Source: Anthopleura xanthogrammica (taxonomy: Eukaryota > Cnidaria > Anthozoa > Actiniaria > Actiniidae). From it: a stretch of 64,000 nt of DNA. Made by a program: the position numbers and the translations under genes. This document shows, piece after piece, positions 26,047 through 37,930 of the stretch (position 1 is its first letter; each line of letters starts with the position of its first letter). The notes under the pieces were generated by a model, which made no database searches, was not told the origin of the DNA, and saw only the letters and a list, made by a program, of their open reading frames with translations. Location of the stretch: positions 10,376,208-10,440,207 of the forward strand of contig OZ025215.1 of the NCBI GenBank assembly GCA_964019055.1. Reading direction: 5' to 3'.

Positions 26047-29000
26047 ATGAAGAAAAGGCAGCTGAACCCAAGCTTTGGGGGCAGAGGACGCGGAAACGAG
26101 GATACAAACGATGTATCTGCTGCACTTCTTCGCCAGGCGAGACGAAGTGGTCAACTGAATCTGTCAAACAGAGGTCTGACTGAAGTCCCACAGAAAGTAT
26201 GGAGGATAAACTCCGATGTTCCTGAAGAAGCTAAGAGTGTTTCACTTGATAATACCGACGATAAATGGTGGGACCAGGTGGATTTGACTAAACTTATTTT
26301 AGCTTCAAACGCTTTGACCAGCTTAGCTCCGGATATCAGTAACCTTCCCGCCCTGGAAGCTCTTGATGTAAGAAAATTTCAGCTAAATTATTAAGTATAA
26401 TTTAAATTTTTTCTTGATATAGGTCAATGAGTTAAATATTATATGAAGAGTATCTTAAATATGATTAATTTATATCTAGAAAATAGTTGAGACACTGTAC
26501 ATGTACAAATGTTTGATTTGAATCAAGGCTTTGATGTGCAAGATGACGTAATGTTACTATTTATGGGATCTTGCTTGGGATCTGATTTCATAAAGGGCAG
26601 ACAATGTCTAACATTCGAATAGTTCATGTTTATTTTTATTGTCCATTCACTTAACATTAATTGTAAGAAAACATTGTACTAATAGGTACATAGCCTAAAG
26701 GATTTAGTAGGATAAATAGACACAATGACACTGGCTGTCCCCGAGAACAGAAGATTGGGGGAGGGGGGTCAGGGAGTAATTGAACCGGTAGTAATTGAAT
26801 TTTTTGAGAGTAGAGGGGTTTAGCATCTGCTATCATCCCCCCTCTCTATGTGTATTGGTGCAGGGGGGGGGGGGGGAGCAAAAGGGTGAATATCTTTCTT
26901 GGAACTCTTTATAGTATGTCAATGCTTCACACTGACTTTTTTAGATACTTAGCAATAGGCTTGTAAGTCTATCAATTCAGTAGCCCAGCAGAGTAAGCTA
27001 CTAGCCCAGATATTCAGTAATAAAAAAACCACTAGCCTTCACTTATACTAGTGATTTTCACGAGCCCAGAGCAAACATTTACACCACTAGCCCAGACTAG
27101 TGTTAGTGTTGAGCACTGTATGAGTTACAAATATCTGCATTTAATATCTTAACCTTAACATTTTTCTTTCTGTAGATTCATGACAACAGTCTAGAAGTAT
27201 TACCTGATGAAATTGGTATTTTAGAAAATCTCAAAAGATTAAATTTAAGGTAACATTTGAAAAATCTTTATACCATTTCAAATTTATCAAACCCTGAATC
27301 ATCCTTCAAGCTGGTCTGAGTTCAGAGGTCACAGCTAACTTTAGCATGTTGAGTTTGTGGAGGGAGAAAAATGATAGAACTCAGGAAAAACCCTCAAATG
27401 ACCAAAGGGAGAGACCCTGATGGCCAACAAACTCTGCTCATATGTTATATATTCCAAGTCGAGGAACCTAACCCAAGACCCCAGAGGTGAGAAACAAGAG
27501 CACTGCTGCTATGCCACCAATGATATCTTAAACCATGGCCAAAATGGACCTATGGGAAGCACTGATGGCACAGCAGTGAGAGCACTCACCTCTCACTAAA
27601 GCAACCCAGGTTTGATTCCCAGACTTGTAAGTGTTGTATGCGGGTAGAGTTGTTTAATTGTTGGTTCTCTCCTGTGCTTCAAGGGTTTTTTTTCCAGGTT
27701 CTCTGGGTTTTCCTCCCTCCTCAAAAATCAATTTCTTAATTTCAATTGGAATGCAGTGGAAGAAGAGCCACTCTGTGGAATCCACTGCTAATTCACATTT
27801 ATTTATTCTTATTCATTATATTTATTTTTTTGTTAATTCACATGGGGATTTTTATTTTCAGCCACAATAAACTTTCATCTCTTCCAACAAATCTTGGTTC
27901 TTTAACTAACCTGCGCTCTTTGAAACTTGAGCACAATGCTTTGACCTCTACTGGAGAATGGTTAGGTGCACTGGTACAGCTAGAGGACCTGGTAAGGGTT
28001 GAAATAATATATTATTTCTTAAAAAAGTCTAGAAAATCATTCTTAAATGCTGCAGTTATTAGCAGAACAGAGTGTATGCTGCATATAGAAGGATCCAGGA
28101 AATTTACAGAAATTTTTTCCTGGTTACAATATACTTTTTTTTTTAGCTTGGGTGTAATGGTTCTCCTATTACAGACCATGTGTCATTCTCTTGAGAATAA
28201 GATTTTGTTTGCATTGTATCCATATTCATGTGTCTTCTCATGCACAACCGTTAAACAAAGAAATGATACTCTTGGGAATGACGTGGACTGAAATAGGAAA
28301 ACATTATACTCAAGCTAAGTAACGTTGGTCTATTTTACTTTCTATTAGAGTACTTGAGAGAACCCTCTCTTTCTTTCCCCAGTCTTCCTACCTTCATCCA
28401 ACCCCCTCAAACTGCACTTTTTCTCAGGTTAATTTATGTATTCTTATATACTTCAGGATTTATCAAATAACAATATCACTGAACTTCCTTCAAATATATC
28501 AAGACTGAACAGCCTCAGAAATTTGAATCTTTGTAACAATTCCTTGAAATCACTTCCAGCTGAAATAGGTCTTCTTTCAGGTAGAGGAATTAAAAAGTCA
28601 ATAAAATATATACTCAGGGGCAGATCCAGGATTTTCTTCAAGGAGGGGTGCTGCATTGGAAGGGCAAGAAAGAGAAATACCATCCTTGTTTGCTGTAGTA
28701 GGGGCACAAAGTCAACCCAGGGAGGGGTACACCACTTAAAATTACTGTAGAGGGAAAAAACATTATTTTGTATTGGTTATCTTCGAAGTAGGGGCAAAAC
28801 GTCAACCTGCACCCTTCCCCTGAATCTTCACCTCATACTAGTTAATTGTGATGGTGCTTTTCATGATAAAACCACTGAAAATTTACTTCATCTTTTTGTA
28901 GTGCTTGAAGACATAAATATCAGTGACAATAAAATCACCAGAATTCCAGAGGGTAAGTTTTTCACGGTTTTTTCTCCCTTCTTTGTTATTCCTCTCTCTG

Positions 29001-32000
29001 TATTATTAAAGGTAATTGCAAATTAAAGGCCCAGTCAAAATGTTTTTTTATTTATCTCTAAGATGTTGGAAAATTAAAGTCACTGAAAAGACTTGACTGC
29101 AGGCAAAACCAGCTTACAGAAGTTCCTTCACTAGTGAAATGTCCTTCTTTGAAGGTAATGGTAATGGTTGTACTTTCAATATATGATTAGAAGTATCTCC
29201 TTTCATTTCATCCTCCTTTCATTTCATTTCATCCTATTCCATCCATCCATCTATCCATTCGTTGTTTTATGAACCAACTCGCTCACCCTCCCTTATATTA
29301 GTCCACCCATCTACCCATCCTACCATTTATCTATCCATCCATTCATCCAGGGAGGTCCATTTATCCATCTATCCATTCGTTCATAAGCCCATCCATCCAT
29401 CCATTCATCCATATCTTCCCCTCTCCCTCTTTTCTTCACTTTTTCCATATCAACCTTACTTTTTCCATCCATCCATTCATTCATCCATGTCTCTCCTTCC
29501 TTCTTTTTTAATTTAATTCTACACTTGATTCTTTAACTTTTTTTAAATTCTTCTAATTATAGGAACTCTACCTTGGCAACAATAATATCAAAAGTTTAGA
29601 AGGAAGCCAACTCATGGGTTATCCATCCTTGTCTATTTTGGATCTCAGAGATAACAGGATTAGCAGGTATTTTCCTAGCCTAGTGATTGCCGCAACCAAT
29701 CAGAATGTCTGACCCCAGGGCTCGAAATAGTGGCCTGCCAATGGCCAAAAGCCAGGCAAAACTTAAGGTTTGGCAGGCAAAAATAACGGTGAACTGCCAA
29801 ATCGAAAATAAAAATAATAAAAAGGCAGGCAAAATTTACTGTACTGACAGGCTATAATTGTTTCCTATTTCGAGCCCTGGACCCCCACCCACTGGGAAGA
29901 GTGTGTGTGAGAATGAATTTACATCACAGCCAATCAGAGCCTATTATACTGTATATAGTAGTAATAGTGCAAACTTGCAGGGGGTCCAGAACAAGGAATC
30001 TTGCACTGATTCACAGACCCTCTTAACCAGACATAAATTCAGGTTGCAGAAAATATGGTCATTGAAAATAACTGTTTATGTAGAAAATACATTACGATCT
30101 GACAGATGAGTGTTAAATCATTTCTTTTTTTCCTTTATTAGTTTACCTGATGAAATTACTGTTCTGGAGGAGCTAGAAAGAATTGATTTGTCCAACAATG
30201 ATATATCTAGGTAGGTAGGAGTGCTGCACACAAGTATTTGAATGATGAAGAGTGGAAAATTACATACTGTATTTTATACTTTCTCCCTTCCTTCCTTTGT
30301 TCCTTCGTTTCTTCCTCTTCCCTCCTTCCCTCCTTCCACCCTGTGGCCTCCATCCATCCACCCTTCCTTCCTTCCTTCCTTCCTTCCTTCCTTCCTTCCT
30401 TCCCTAAATTCTTGCATTCCTTCCTCCCCACTTTTCCATCCTTCCTTCCTTCCTCCCTCCGGCCTCCCTCCTTCCTTTCTCTCTCCATCTTTGCATCCTT
30501 GACTTCCTCCCTCTCTCCCTTTTTCATTTTGTAACTTCAATTATACACTTCCTTTCATTCATTCATTCATTTTTAATTTTTTCAATAGCCTTCCATTCAC
30601 TATGGGAGCAATGCAGCACCTGAAAGCTATTGCTCTAGAGGGTAATCCACTAAGGAAGTTGAGAAGAGATATTGTCATGGTAACTATAGGAAATGAATAA
30701 ATGTGTAATAATTTATGATGGAATTAAACCAAATCAAACAAGACATGCCATAATTGATGTTCTAATTGCTCAATTTACATTCTTATTTTGTCCATATTTT
30801 TTAACAGAGAGGAACACAAGCAATTCTAAAACATTTGAAAAGCAGGATAGAAGGTTTGGCATAGTCTTTCTTGTTGCAATCCATGGTTTCCAACCAAGAG
30901 AAGAAGTAACACTGTATATTATTCGTTGGTTCACGTTCATTCGTTCATTCATTTGTTGGTTTGTTGGTTCGTTGGTTCATTCGTTGGTTCATTTGTTCGT
31001 TCGCTTGTCCATTTTTCATTTATCCATTCATCCGTTCATTTTTCAATTTCTCATTTATTCATTCGTTCGTTTGTTCGTTCATTCATTCGTCCGTTCATTC
31101 ATTCATTCATTCATTCATTCATTCATTCATTCATTCATTCATTCATTCATTCATTCATTCATTCATTCATTCATTCATTCATTCATTCATTCATTCATTC
31201 ATTCATTCATTCATTCATTCATTCATTCATTCATTCATTCATTCATTCATTCATTCATTCATTCATTCATTCATTCATTCATTCATTCATTCATTCATTC
31301 ATTCATTCATTCATTCATTCATTCATTGTGATTCACCAGAACAATAATTACAAGACAATGATATGGTTGCAAAAAATACATATTTTACTGTACATATAAC
31401 TGATCATTTTTTTTCACTTAAAAGTTGAAGAGAAACCACCAACAACTGCAGATCAAGTTGACAGCAAAGTTCTTCCCGACAGACCTACAGCATCATTTGC
31501 AGCACCTTCTGCTGGTATTGACCTACATACTATGACACAGACAAAAACACTAGTATATAGGTATGCGAACTTTACGTATTAATTGATATATCAAAAAAAA
31601 GTACAGTGTGAGTGCTTCATCAGGGGTTCCAAACACTGAGTAACTTATGAGCACCAGGATGTAGGCAGATTTGCTTAAATTTATGGTTTTGTGGTGTTTG
31701 GAGCCCTCGATAAGACACAAAGCAATGATTTTTTTCAAAATATAAAATATGGCTTCATAAACTCTGTTGTGATCTGTATTGGTCCATTTTATAAAATAAC
31801 CATTATAAATATCATGTTCTGATTGGTTGGGAGTGTGTGCATTATGAGAGCACACAGCACATTCTATTCATGTCCAAAATAATGGCTACTCTAATTCGTA
31901 ATACAGAACACTCAAGAAGTGTTGAGAAGCATTTAGCTACATGCTGTGCTTCTCAACACTTCTGTTATTTTCTGCCAATCCTCAAGTGCTTTATAGCTGC

Positions 32001-34817
32001 ACACAGCACATGCATTTGTTTTCTATTTAGTAGTCAAACTGTGCCCTCCAAACCACATCACCAAAACTTTATTTTCCAGAGTATGTTTCAGAACCTGTAA
32101 TGCTTTGGATTGTTTTGTTTGTGCAGTGGCAAGAAGCTTGCTGAGATCCCAGAGGAAGTGATTCAAGGAGCAGTTACTTCAAAAGTGAATACAATAGACC
32201 TGAGCAAGAATGTATTGACACAGATACCTAATGGGTAAACAAATTATATATACCTTATGATATTTCAAACTTTTTCACAATGTACATATTTCAAAGTTGG
32301 GGGGAGAGGAATAGCAAGGGAAAAAGGATGGAGGAGGGAAGGAGGGGGAAGGAAGGATGGAAGGAAGGGAGGGAGGGAGGATGGAAGAGAGTGAGGGAAG
32401 GATGAAGGAGGGAGAGAGGAAGAAGAGAAGGTAGAGGAAGGGGGAGGAAGAAGGAAGTCAGAGATTGAGGGAGAGACAAAAAATATAAAAGGGAAGGATG
32501 AAGCAAGCCAGAAGGGCAGGGGGTCAAAGATGAGTGTATTTTAATATATCTGATCCCAAAATGGCTGATAGAGTCTGAGAATGATGGAGGATGCAATGGG
32601 CTTAACCTCATCTGTAGTAACTTTTGTTTTTATTACAGGATGGGTGAACTGAGTGGATCTCTTTCTGATCTCAACATGGGATTCAACAGACTGGCAACTT
32701 TGTCTGATGATGTGTCATGCTTTGTGAAACTTCAGTTCCTTGACTTGAGGTAACAACTATGTATACACTGACCGACTAGATATCACTATTGTGCTGCAGC
32801 AATGCATTTTGGGACTTTCAACTTGATCAAATAACTCAAATAAAAGAGCAACAAACCATAACATCTTTTGTTTGGTGTTATTTGATTGAGTTGACAGTCC
32901 CAGAGTGCTTTGCTGTGGCAGCCTACAGTTATAGTCTATGAACTATGCAACTGATTGAGGTACATGCAATTCGTCTGAAAACCTTCAAATTTTATTGATA
33001 CCCTAACTCAAACATCAGTTTGGAATTCTCAGGTTTTCCTCCCTCCGCATCCACAAAACCTGAGAACCCCAGAGAAAAACCCTTGAATCAAGGGAAAGAC
33101 CTAACAAACTCTACTCACATGTGATGCTGAGTCCAGGAATCAAACCAGAGACCCCAGAGATCAGATGAGAGGCACTACTGCTACACCACCCTTGATTTTT
33201 AATGTTATCCCTTTTTGTGACAGAAACAACCAACTCAAAGACCTTCCAGCCAGCATGTGTGCCTTGGTTTGTCTCAGAGAGATTGTCCTGTCATTTAACA
33301 AGTAAGATAAAGATGCTGAATTTAGACGGTTATTTTGTTTTGTGAGAATTTTTTGGCAGGGGAGGAACAGCTGTTATTCAAGGAGTGGGAGGGTCCATGT
33401 CATCTTAATTCAGTGACACCCGATTTAGTAAAATCAAAAAAAGAGTTTTGGTTCCGGAATTGTACCCTAGAGCCTATACTCATCCTCTTGAACCCACCTA
33501 CCTACCCTCGACTACTTACACACCTCCTAGACTACCTAACTACCTACATACTTATGTATGTAGCTACCTACCTGCCTAACCATATACCTTACTACCCACC
33601 TACCTAGCTATCCACCTACCTACCTAACTACCTAACTACCTACCCACCTACGTGCCTTCCCACCCACCTACCTACCCACCTACCTACCCACCTACCTACC
33701 CACCTTCCTACCCACCCCACCTACCTACCTACCTACCTACCTACCTACCTACCTACCCACCTACCCACCTACCTACTAGGCTCATCCACCTACCCACCTA
33801 CAGCTACTTACCTACTTACCTACCTATGGAGATCAAGCAAATTGATAAAATATTTCCCCCTAGGTTTGGCAATCTTCCATCTGTGTTGTATTCTATTCCC
33901 TCCATCAGGACCATCCTAGCAAGCGACAACCAAGTAAGTGTATCTTATTTTTGATTCCAGAATCGTTAATACAAATTGTGCACTTATTCTGAGAAGCAGT
34001 TCAAAAAAGACTGCGAGAAAGGAGGGAGGGAAATCCCCAAAATCATGTTCTGTTCGAATACGAAATCAAGAAATCTTGGTGTCATTGTTGGATGTATTTA
34101 ATCAAACAACCTCTAAAATAAACTACAGTAAATCCACCTATGGAATTGGGAGCAGATTCAGGTGTGAATCCAGCCCCCCTCCCCAAAAAGTGACCTTTTT
34201 CCAGGGCCAAAAACCACCGAACCAAAAAAAACCTTCGAAAGAAAAAGACAATCAGAAAGAGGAAAAAGAAATTGAAACTTTCATTTAGTTAAGTAAACTC
34301 GAAAGCTGACACACTGTAGTTTTTGGCAGTTTTCCGAACCGGGTGTGTTGTACCTTTAATAAGAACAGTAGCTATGAATGAGCTATCTTTCTGCTACTTT
34401 GAAAATCTTGACCATTTTCTAGAAAACGGTGTAAGCTGGTCTGGATCCGCTCCTGAGATTTGTATGTAAAATGTTGCGTTACACAGCTCAGTCACGCTAC
34501 ATGCAAGAGTGTGTGACGTTAGTGCTCTTTAAGTCCGGACACCGTCACGGTCATGGCACGGTGTCCTAAACACTATAAATTCCTTTTTCTCACAGATTGG
34601 TGCTATTGATGTCAATGGGCTTCTTCGCCTTCCTGTCTTAGAGACCCTTGATTTACAGAACAATGATATTTCACAAGTTCCTCCAGAACTTGGCAACGTC
34701 ACCACATTACGCTCACTCCAACTGGGAGGTAACGCCTTTAGAAATCCTCGCACGGCGATTCTTGCCAAGGGGACCCCTTCGCTGTTAGAGTATCTCAGAA
34801 GTCGTATTCCAACTTAA
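26047..34817 (+). CDS. LRRC40: Leucine-rich repeat-containing protein 40
   Basis: Sixteen exons in consistent phase: 26047-26367, 27176-27249, 27862-27991, 28457-28580, 28902-28952, 29063-29154, 29563-29666, 30142-30210, 30589-30679, 30808-30853, 31425-31560, 32127-32234, 32639-32749, 33224-33301, 33864-33933, 34596-34817. They give 608 residues, close to 602 in human LRRC40. The N-terminus has family marks (LLRQARRSGQLNLSNRGLTE, VPQKVWRIN, WWDQVDLTKLIL). About twenty LRRs (LxxLxLxxNxLxxLP) follow, interrupted by a low-complexity linker in exon 31425-31560 (EEKPPTTADQ), as in the vertebrate protein. It ends LLEYLRSRIPT. Function is poorly defined; probably an intracellular scaffold, with no signal peptide or membrane segment. 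Several exon junctions fall at the same LRR position (after Leu-Arg/Ser, phase 2), showing repeat-wise exon duplication. The exon 30808-30853 donor (GTTTGG) is weak. Confidence 0.93.
27307..27522 (-). mobile_element. tRNA-type SINE copy, minus orientation (LRRC40 intron)
   Basis: The reverse complement resembles the better copy at 40656: a GGCATAGCAGCAG-like box A region, CTCACCTCTG, then the body GGTTCCTCGAC and TTGAGGGTTTTTCC-like segment. It is diverged and lies head-to-head with the copy at 27551. Confidence 0.6.
27551..27775 (+). mobile_element. tRNA-type SINE copy, plus orientation (LRRC40 intron)
   Basis: Begins TATGGGAAGCACTGATGGCA, with box A-like GGCACAGCAGTGAGAGCACT and box B-like GGTTTGATTCC, then TTGGTTCTCTCCTGTGCTTC, GGGTTTTTTTTCC and GGGTTTTCCTCCCTCC. 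Alignable by eye along its length to 40656-40945. Confidence 0.7.
28615..28822. mobile_element. Possible hAT-like MITE (CAGGGG...CCCCTG ends)
   Basis: Starts CAGGGGCAGATCCAGGATTT and ends ACCCTTCCCCTG, a short inverted terminus of about 6 bp. An internal motif recurs (GTAGGGGCACAAAGTCAACC / GTAGGGGCAAAACGTCAACC). Such termini are typical of non-autonomous hAT elements; target-site duplication not evident. Confidence 0.4.
29235..29490 (+). repeat. (TCCA)n microsatellite, imperfect (LRRC40 intron)
   Basis: Interrupted TCCA/CATC tetranucleotide runs in the intron between exons 29063-29154 and 29563-29666. ORFs across it are repeat artefacts. Confidence 0.85.
29716..29879. mobile_element. MITE, 164 bp, hAT-like termini
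   Basis: Terminal inverted repeats CAGGGCTCGAAATA (left) and TATTTCGAGCCCTG (right), a perfect 14-bp match. The flanks show GACCC immediately on both sides. Internal sequence has repeated GGCAGGCAAAA motifs. The CAGGG terminus suggests hAT; a full 8-bp target duplication is not seen. Confidence 0.7.
30297..30530 (+). repeat. (CCTT)n-rich microsatellite (LRRC40 intron)
   Basis: Pyrimidine-only tract with a pure CCTT core at about 30363-30403 and related CCTC/CCAT units around it. Intron between exons 30142-30210 and 30589-30679. Confidence 0.85.
30915..31327 (+). repeat. (ATTC)n microsatellite (LRRC40 intron)
   Basis: Degenerate GTTC/ATTC units from about 30915 grade into about 58 uninterrupted ATTC copies (31093-31327). 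The purest part lies at the 3' end, so expansion seems polarised. It is in the intron before exon 31425-31560. Confidence 0.9.
31915..31963. repeat. Perfect 17-bp-arm hairpin
   Basis: AGAAGTGTTGAGAAGCA and its exact reverse complement TGCTTCTCAACACTTCT separated by 15 bases, in the intron upstream of exon 32127-32234. Direct copies of CACACAGCACAT lie on either side (about 31850 and 31998), so it may be the core of a small mobile element. Confidence 0.7.
32290..32480 (+). repeat. Purine-rich GGAAG tract (LRRC40 intron)
   Basis: Almost entirely G and A for about 190 bases, irregular GGAA/GGGA units. Low-complexity; the minus-strand ORF here is an artefact. Confidence 0.8.
32775..32936. mobile_element. 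Fold-back element / MITE (LRRC40 intron)
   Basis: The left part (CAGCAATGCATTTTGGGACT, then TCAACTTGATCAAATAACTC) is inverted in the right part (GTTATTTGATTGAGTTGACA, then GTCCCAGAGTGCTTTGCTG). Arms of about 70 bp with mismatches and a short spacer. No ORF. Confidence 0.65.
33060..33190 (-). mobile_element. Fragment of the tRNA-type SINE, minus orientation (LRRC40 intron)
   Basis: Reverse complement shows GTGTAGCAGTAGTGCC, a box B-like GGTTTGATTCC, GAGTAGAGTTTGTTAGG and TTCAAGGGTTTTTCTC, matching the SINE at 40656 in order. Divergent copy. Confidence 0.55.
33484..33832 (+). repeat. (CTAC)n microsatellite, imperfect (LRRC40 intron)
   Basis: CTAC and CCAC tetranucleotides for about 350 bases ending roughly 30 bases before the acceptor of exon 33864-33933. 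Confidence 0.85.
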
Positions 34818-35134
34818 ATTAGGCAAATTAGATAAACCTTTCCTTTGGGAGGCGACTCCTTTAGAAACAGATCCACGAACAGATATTCATTGCGAAAGCC
34901 CAGTTCAGACGACGGACTTTTGCCTTTGAGGTCGAGTGCTGTTTTCCTCGGAACTATAAGAAGTATGTTTACCAAGCTTGGCACATGTCTTCTGGCGCTA
35001 AGCAGAAGAACTGGTGTCTTATGTGGTAGTTCTCGACCTTTTCGTATAGCCACTGTCCTCAAAGGCAATTAGATTCGATGCAACAAAAGTTCGACGTCTG
35101 AACTGGAACTAAGAGGACCCCTATTCTTAGAAGT

Positions 35135-35370
35135 TGTAGACCAACTTTGATAAGTTTTGAACAAAACTTTCGGTCCATAATTAGGTGATTACTTATCTAA
35201 AAATCCTCAGATAGATAATGTTGCTAAGGTGTCCCTGCTCTTAGAAGCTGTAGACCAACTTTAATAAGTTTTGAACAAAACTTTCGGTCCAATAGGTGAT
35301 TACTTATCTAAAAATCCTCAGATAGATATTGTTGCTAAGGTGTCCCTGCTCTTAGAAGTTGTAGACCAAC
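35135..35370 (+). repeat. Tandem duplication, 111-114 bp units
   Basis: TGTAGACCAACTTT recurs at 35135 and 35249 and its first 11 bases at 35360, giving units of 114 and 111 bp, about 95% alike. A partial older unit precedes 35135. In one frame the copies read GDYLSKNPQIDNVAKVSLLL and GDYLSKNPQIDIVAKVSLLL, and the last runs on to 35474 (ORF from 35271). No homology recognised; coding status unknown. Confidence 0.65.
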
Positions 35371-36676
35371 TAATCAGTTTTGAAACGTGTAGTAAATATT
35401 GTGATTGGAAACAATGGTTTGAACATGAGAAAAATATTATAGAATTATTTTCGATATTATTGGTAGAGGACTAAGAGATCTTATTTTCTCTTTTGTGTAT
35501 TCGTGTAATATCGATAAATTGTTTGTGGAGGTGACAGTGGAAATATCGGAATAGTTCAGTTTCATTTTTCATATTTCTCCCATCCTTTCATTTTCTCGTA
35601 TTTGCTCGTTTATTTCTCCTATCCACTTCAATTTAATAAGTAATATCTTCCATTTTTCTATTATTTTCGATTTTTCTTTCCTCCATTTTCTTTCGTTTCT
35701 CTATAGATGCAAATTTTAAATTTCTATTTTTCCATCCACTTAACTTTCCTTCTCGGAATCGTCTCCCGTTTTTCCTATTTCATTTTGTCGATTGTTTTTT
35801 CCACTTTCTTAATTTTCATTCCTATATTTTAAGTAATGGTTAACTTTCATTTTTCCTATATTCGTTCTTCATAAAGTATTTGATTTCACAAAATTCTTAC
35901 TTTCCCCCACGATCATTATTGTACGATAGTATCAACTTCACCTCCTGCGTTATTTTCTATACGAATACATGTAATTATGACCCCAAATGATTGGAGTTCA
36001 TGTAAACAATAGATCTCACTTCCGCTATGTTTATCAACTTCAAATATTCAGGTGTAGACTTAATGTGTTTGGCATCAATAATACATCATTTCTCCGAACA
36101 TTATGAACAAAGAAAGACATAATATTAAAGGAAATAGAAAATGAAGGGAAAACAAACAAATATCGAACCATCTATTCTGTCTGGTTTCTTCTACAAATTA
36201 TTTATAACAATCTATAATGTTACTAATGCTTACCGAGAAAGAAAGAGGGATATTTTACATTTTCTTTTGTTTTTCGTTTTTTGTTTTTAAAACTTTTCAC
36301 TTCCCCTGATAATGAGTCGAAGAACCGAAAACTTGGGGAACAATAATTGTTATAAATACATAGAAGAAACTAGATAAAATAGATGAAAACAACGTACCAC
36401 GAAAAGATATAAAAAACATCCCATTCCTATTTACATTTTGGGATTAAGTCATCTGTGAAAGCGAAGCTTAAGTTTAAAACGACCTAGGAAAGCCTTAAGG
36501 CTTTTAGAAATTTCGAGCAAACAGCTGCAAAAACATTGAGTTTTCTATAAGACAAATATTTACCAAAAATATTAGGTATAATCATCTTGAAGAAGATTGC
36601 TAACATTGCACGAAAGTTTTAGAAACGGAATCCTAGGGAGATAGAATCCTAGAAATAAAAAAAATAAATAAAAAAT

Positions 36677-36916
36677 ACAGTATGAATCAGTTTAGTACTC
36701 TCTAGGAGCAGGAGATACTTATTAATTACAAGCAAGAGTTCACTGAGTAAGTTCTAAAATATTGTGAATATAGGATTATTTTTCATTATTTTAAAATGAA
36801 TAAGAAACTACAGCATGAATCAGTATAGCATTCTTTAGGAGCAGGAGATACTTATTCAATACAGGCAAGAGTTCGAGTAAGTTCTCAAATATTGTGAATA
36901 TAGGATTATTTTTCAT
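36677..36916 (+). repeat. Tandem duplication, ~130 bp units
   Basis: Two copies beginning ACAGTATGAATCAG and ACAGCATGAATCAG share AGGAGCAGGAGATACTTATT and ATTGTGAATATAGGATTATT. Non-coding. Confidence 0.75.
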
Positions 36917-37651
36917 GGATTAAAAGAATAGAGAAGGGGAGAGTAAAAAGAGTAAAAATAAATATATGATCGTAGGAGTTTTATTGATTTGAGATGTTTG
37001 TGTTTTTCCACAAATTAAAGTAATTTTTCATATAATTACAATGACTTGCGAAGGATTCAGAAATTAGTTTTTCAGGACGAATGATGGAGAGGGGAGAAAG
37101 TGGACGATGCCACCATACACAAAAATCTGCCATTTTTTCCCATTTCCAATCATTTCAGCTTCTTTTAAGAAGCTTAAAAGGGTTGGCTGAGCAAGTGCAT
37201 GTATGATTGTATGGCATTTTGTATTTGGGAGACGGGGTAAGAGGCTGGCTTGCTCCCTCTTCACCACATCTGGATCCATCTTTACCTTACGACATTCACG
37301 CTAATTAACGCTCGAAAAAGCACTTGTGAACTTAATTGTTGAAATTATTAAACCCTAGCTGCAAAACCTTTTTCTATTATAGAAAAAATAATTCCCGTTC
37401 AAAGCGTAACCAATTTTGTACCGCACACATTATTTGCCTCGTGATAAAAATCGCTCGTGTATCGACCAATCAGAATGCAGTTATATTCTGAACTATCTGT
37501 AATAACCTGATTTTAAGAAATATTGAATTGTTCGGATACGAAAAATGGACAATTTAATGAATCTTATTATAGATTGTTAATACATGCACGCGTATACAGG
37601 TGGTAAGATAAGGCTAGATTATTTGGACTTTTTTATTGAATCCTGAAGCAA

Positions 37652-37920
37652 GTCGGGGCACAGCTAACTCACAGATCGAACCTGAAACAACCTCTGGGCT
37701 GATCTAAGTCAGGGCACGGCTAACTCACAGATCGAACCTGAAACAACTTCTGGGCTGATCTAAGTCAGGGCACGGCTAACTCACAGATCGAACCTGAAAC
37801 AACTTCTGGGCTGATCTAAGTCAGGGCATGGCTAACTCACAGATCGAACCTGAAACAACCTCTGGGCTGATCTAAGTCGGGGCACGGCTAACTCACAGAT
37901 TGAACCCTGAAACAACCTCA
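37652..37920 (+). repeat. 56-bp minisatellite, five copies
   Basis: Units start at 37652, 37708, 37764, 37820 and 37876, exactly 56 bp apart, each GTC(A/G)GGGCA(C/T)(G/A)GCTAACTC followed by GAACCTGAAACAACTTCTGG. The array ends about ten bases before the receptor start codon at 37931, so it fills the proximal promoter/5' UTR position. A single diverged copy is at about 63844-63898. Confidence 0.9.
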
Positions 37921-37930
37921 AGCTTGAATC

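Larger units (their letters stand above)
34818..37651. other. Intergenic region between LRRC40 and the first Cys-loop receptor gene
   Basis: AT-rich, no recognisable gene. It holds two small tandem duplications (35135-35370 and 36677-36916, listed separately). A DNA stretch at 37434-37500 contains CCAATCAGAATGCAG, a motif with an inverted counterpart (CTGCATTCTGATTGG) near 63910, so probably part of a dispersed repeat. No clear poly(A) signal for LRRC40 was found. Confidence 0.5.

Noticed and set aside
31550..32100. Short ORFs (about 100 codons) on both strands in an LRRC40 intron
   Set aside because: No domain, no similarity recognised, and overlap with the hairpin and repeated CACACAGCACAT motifs.
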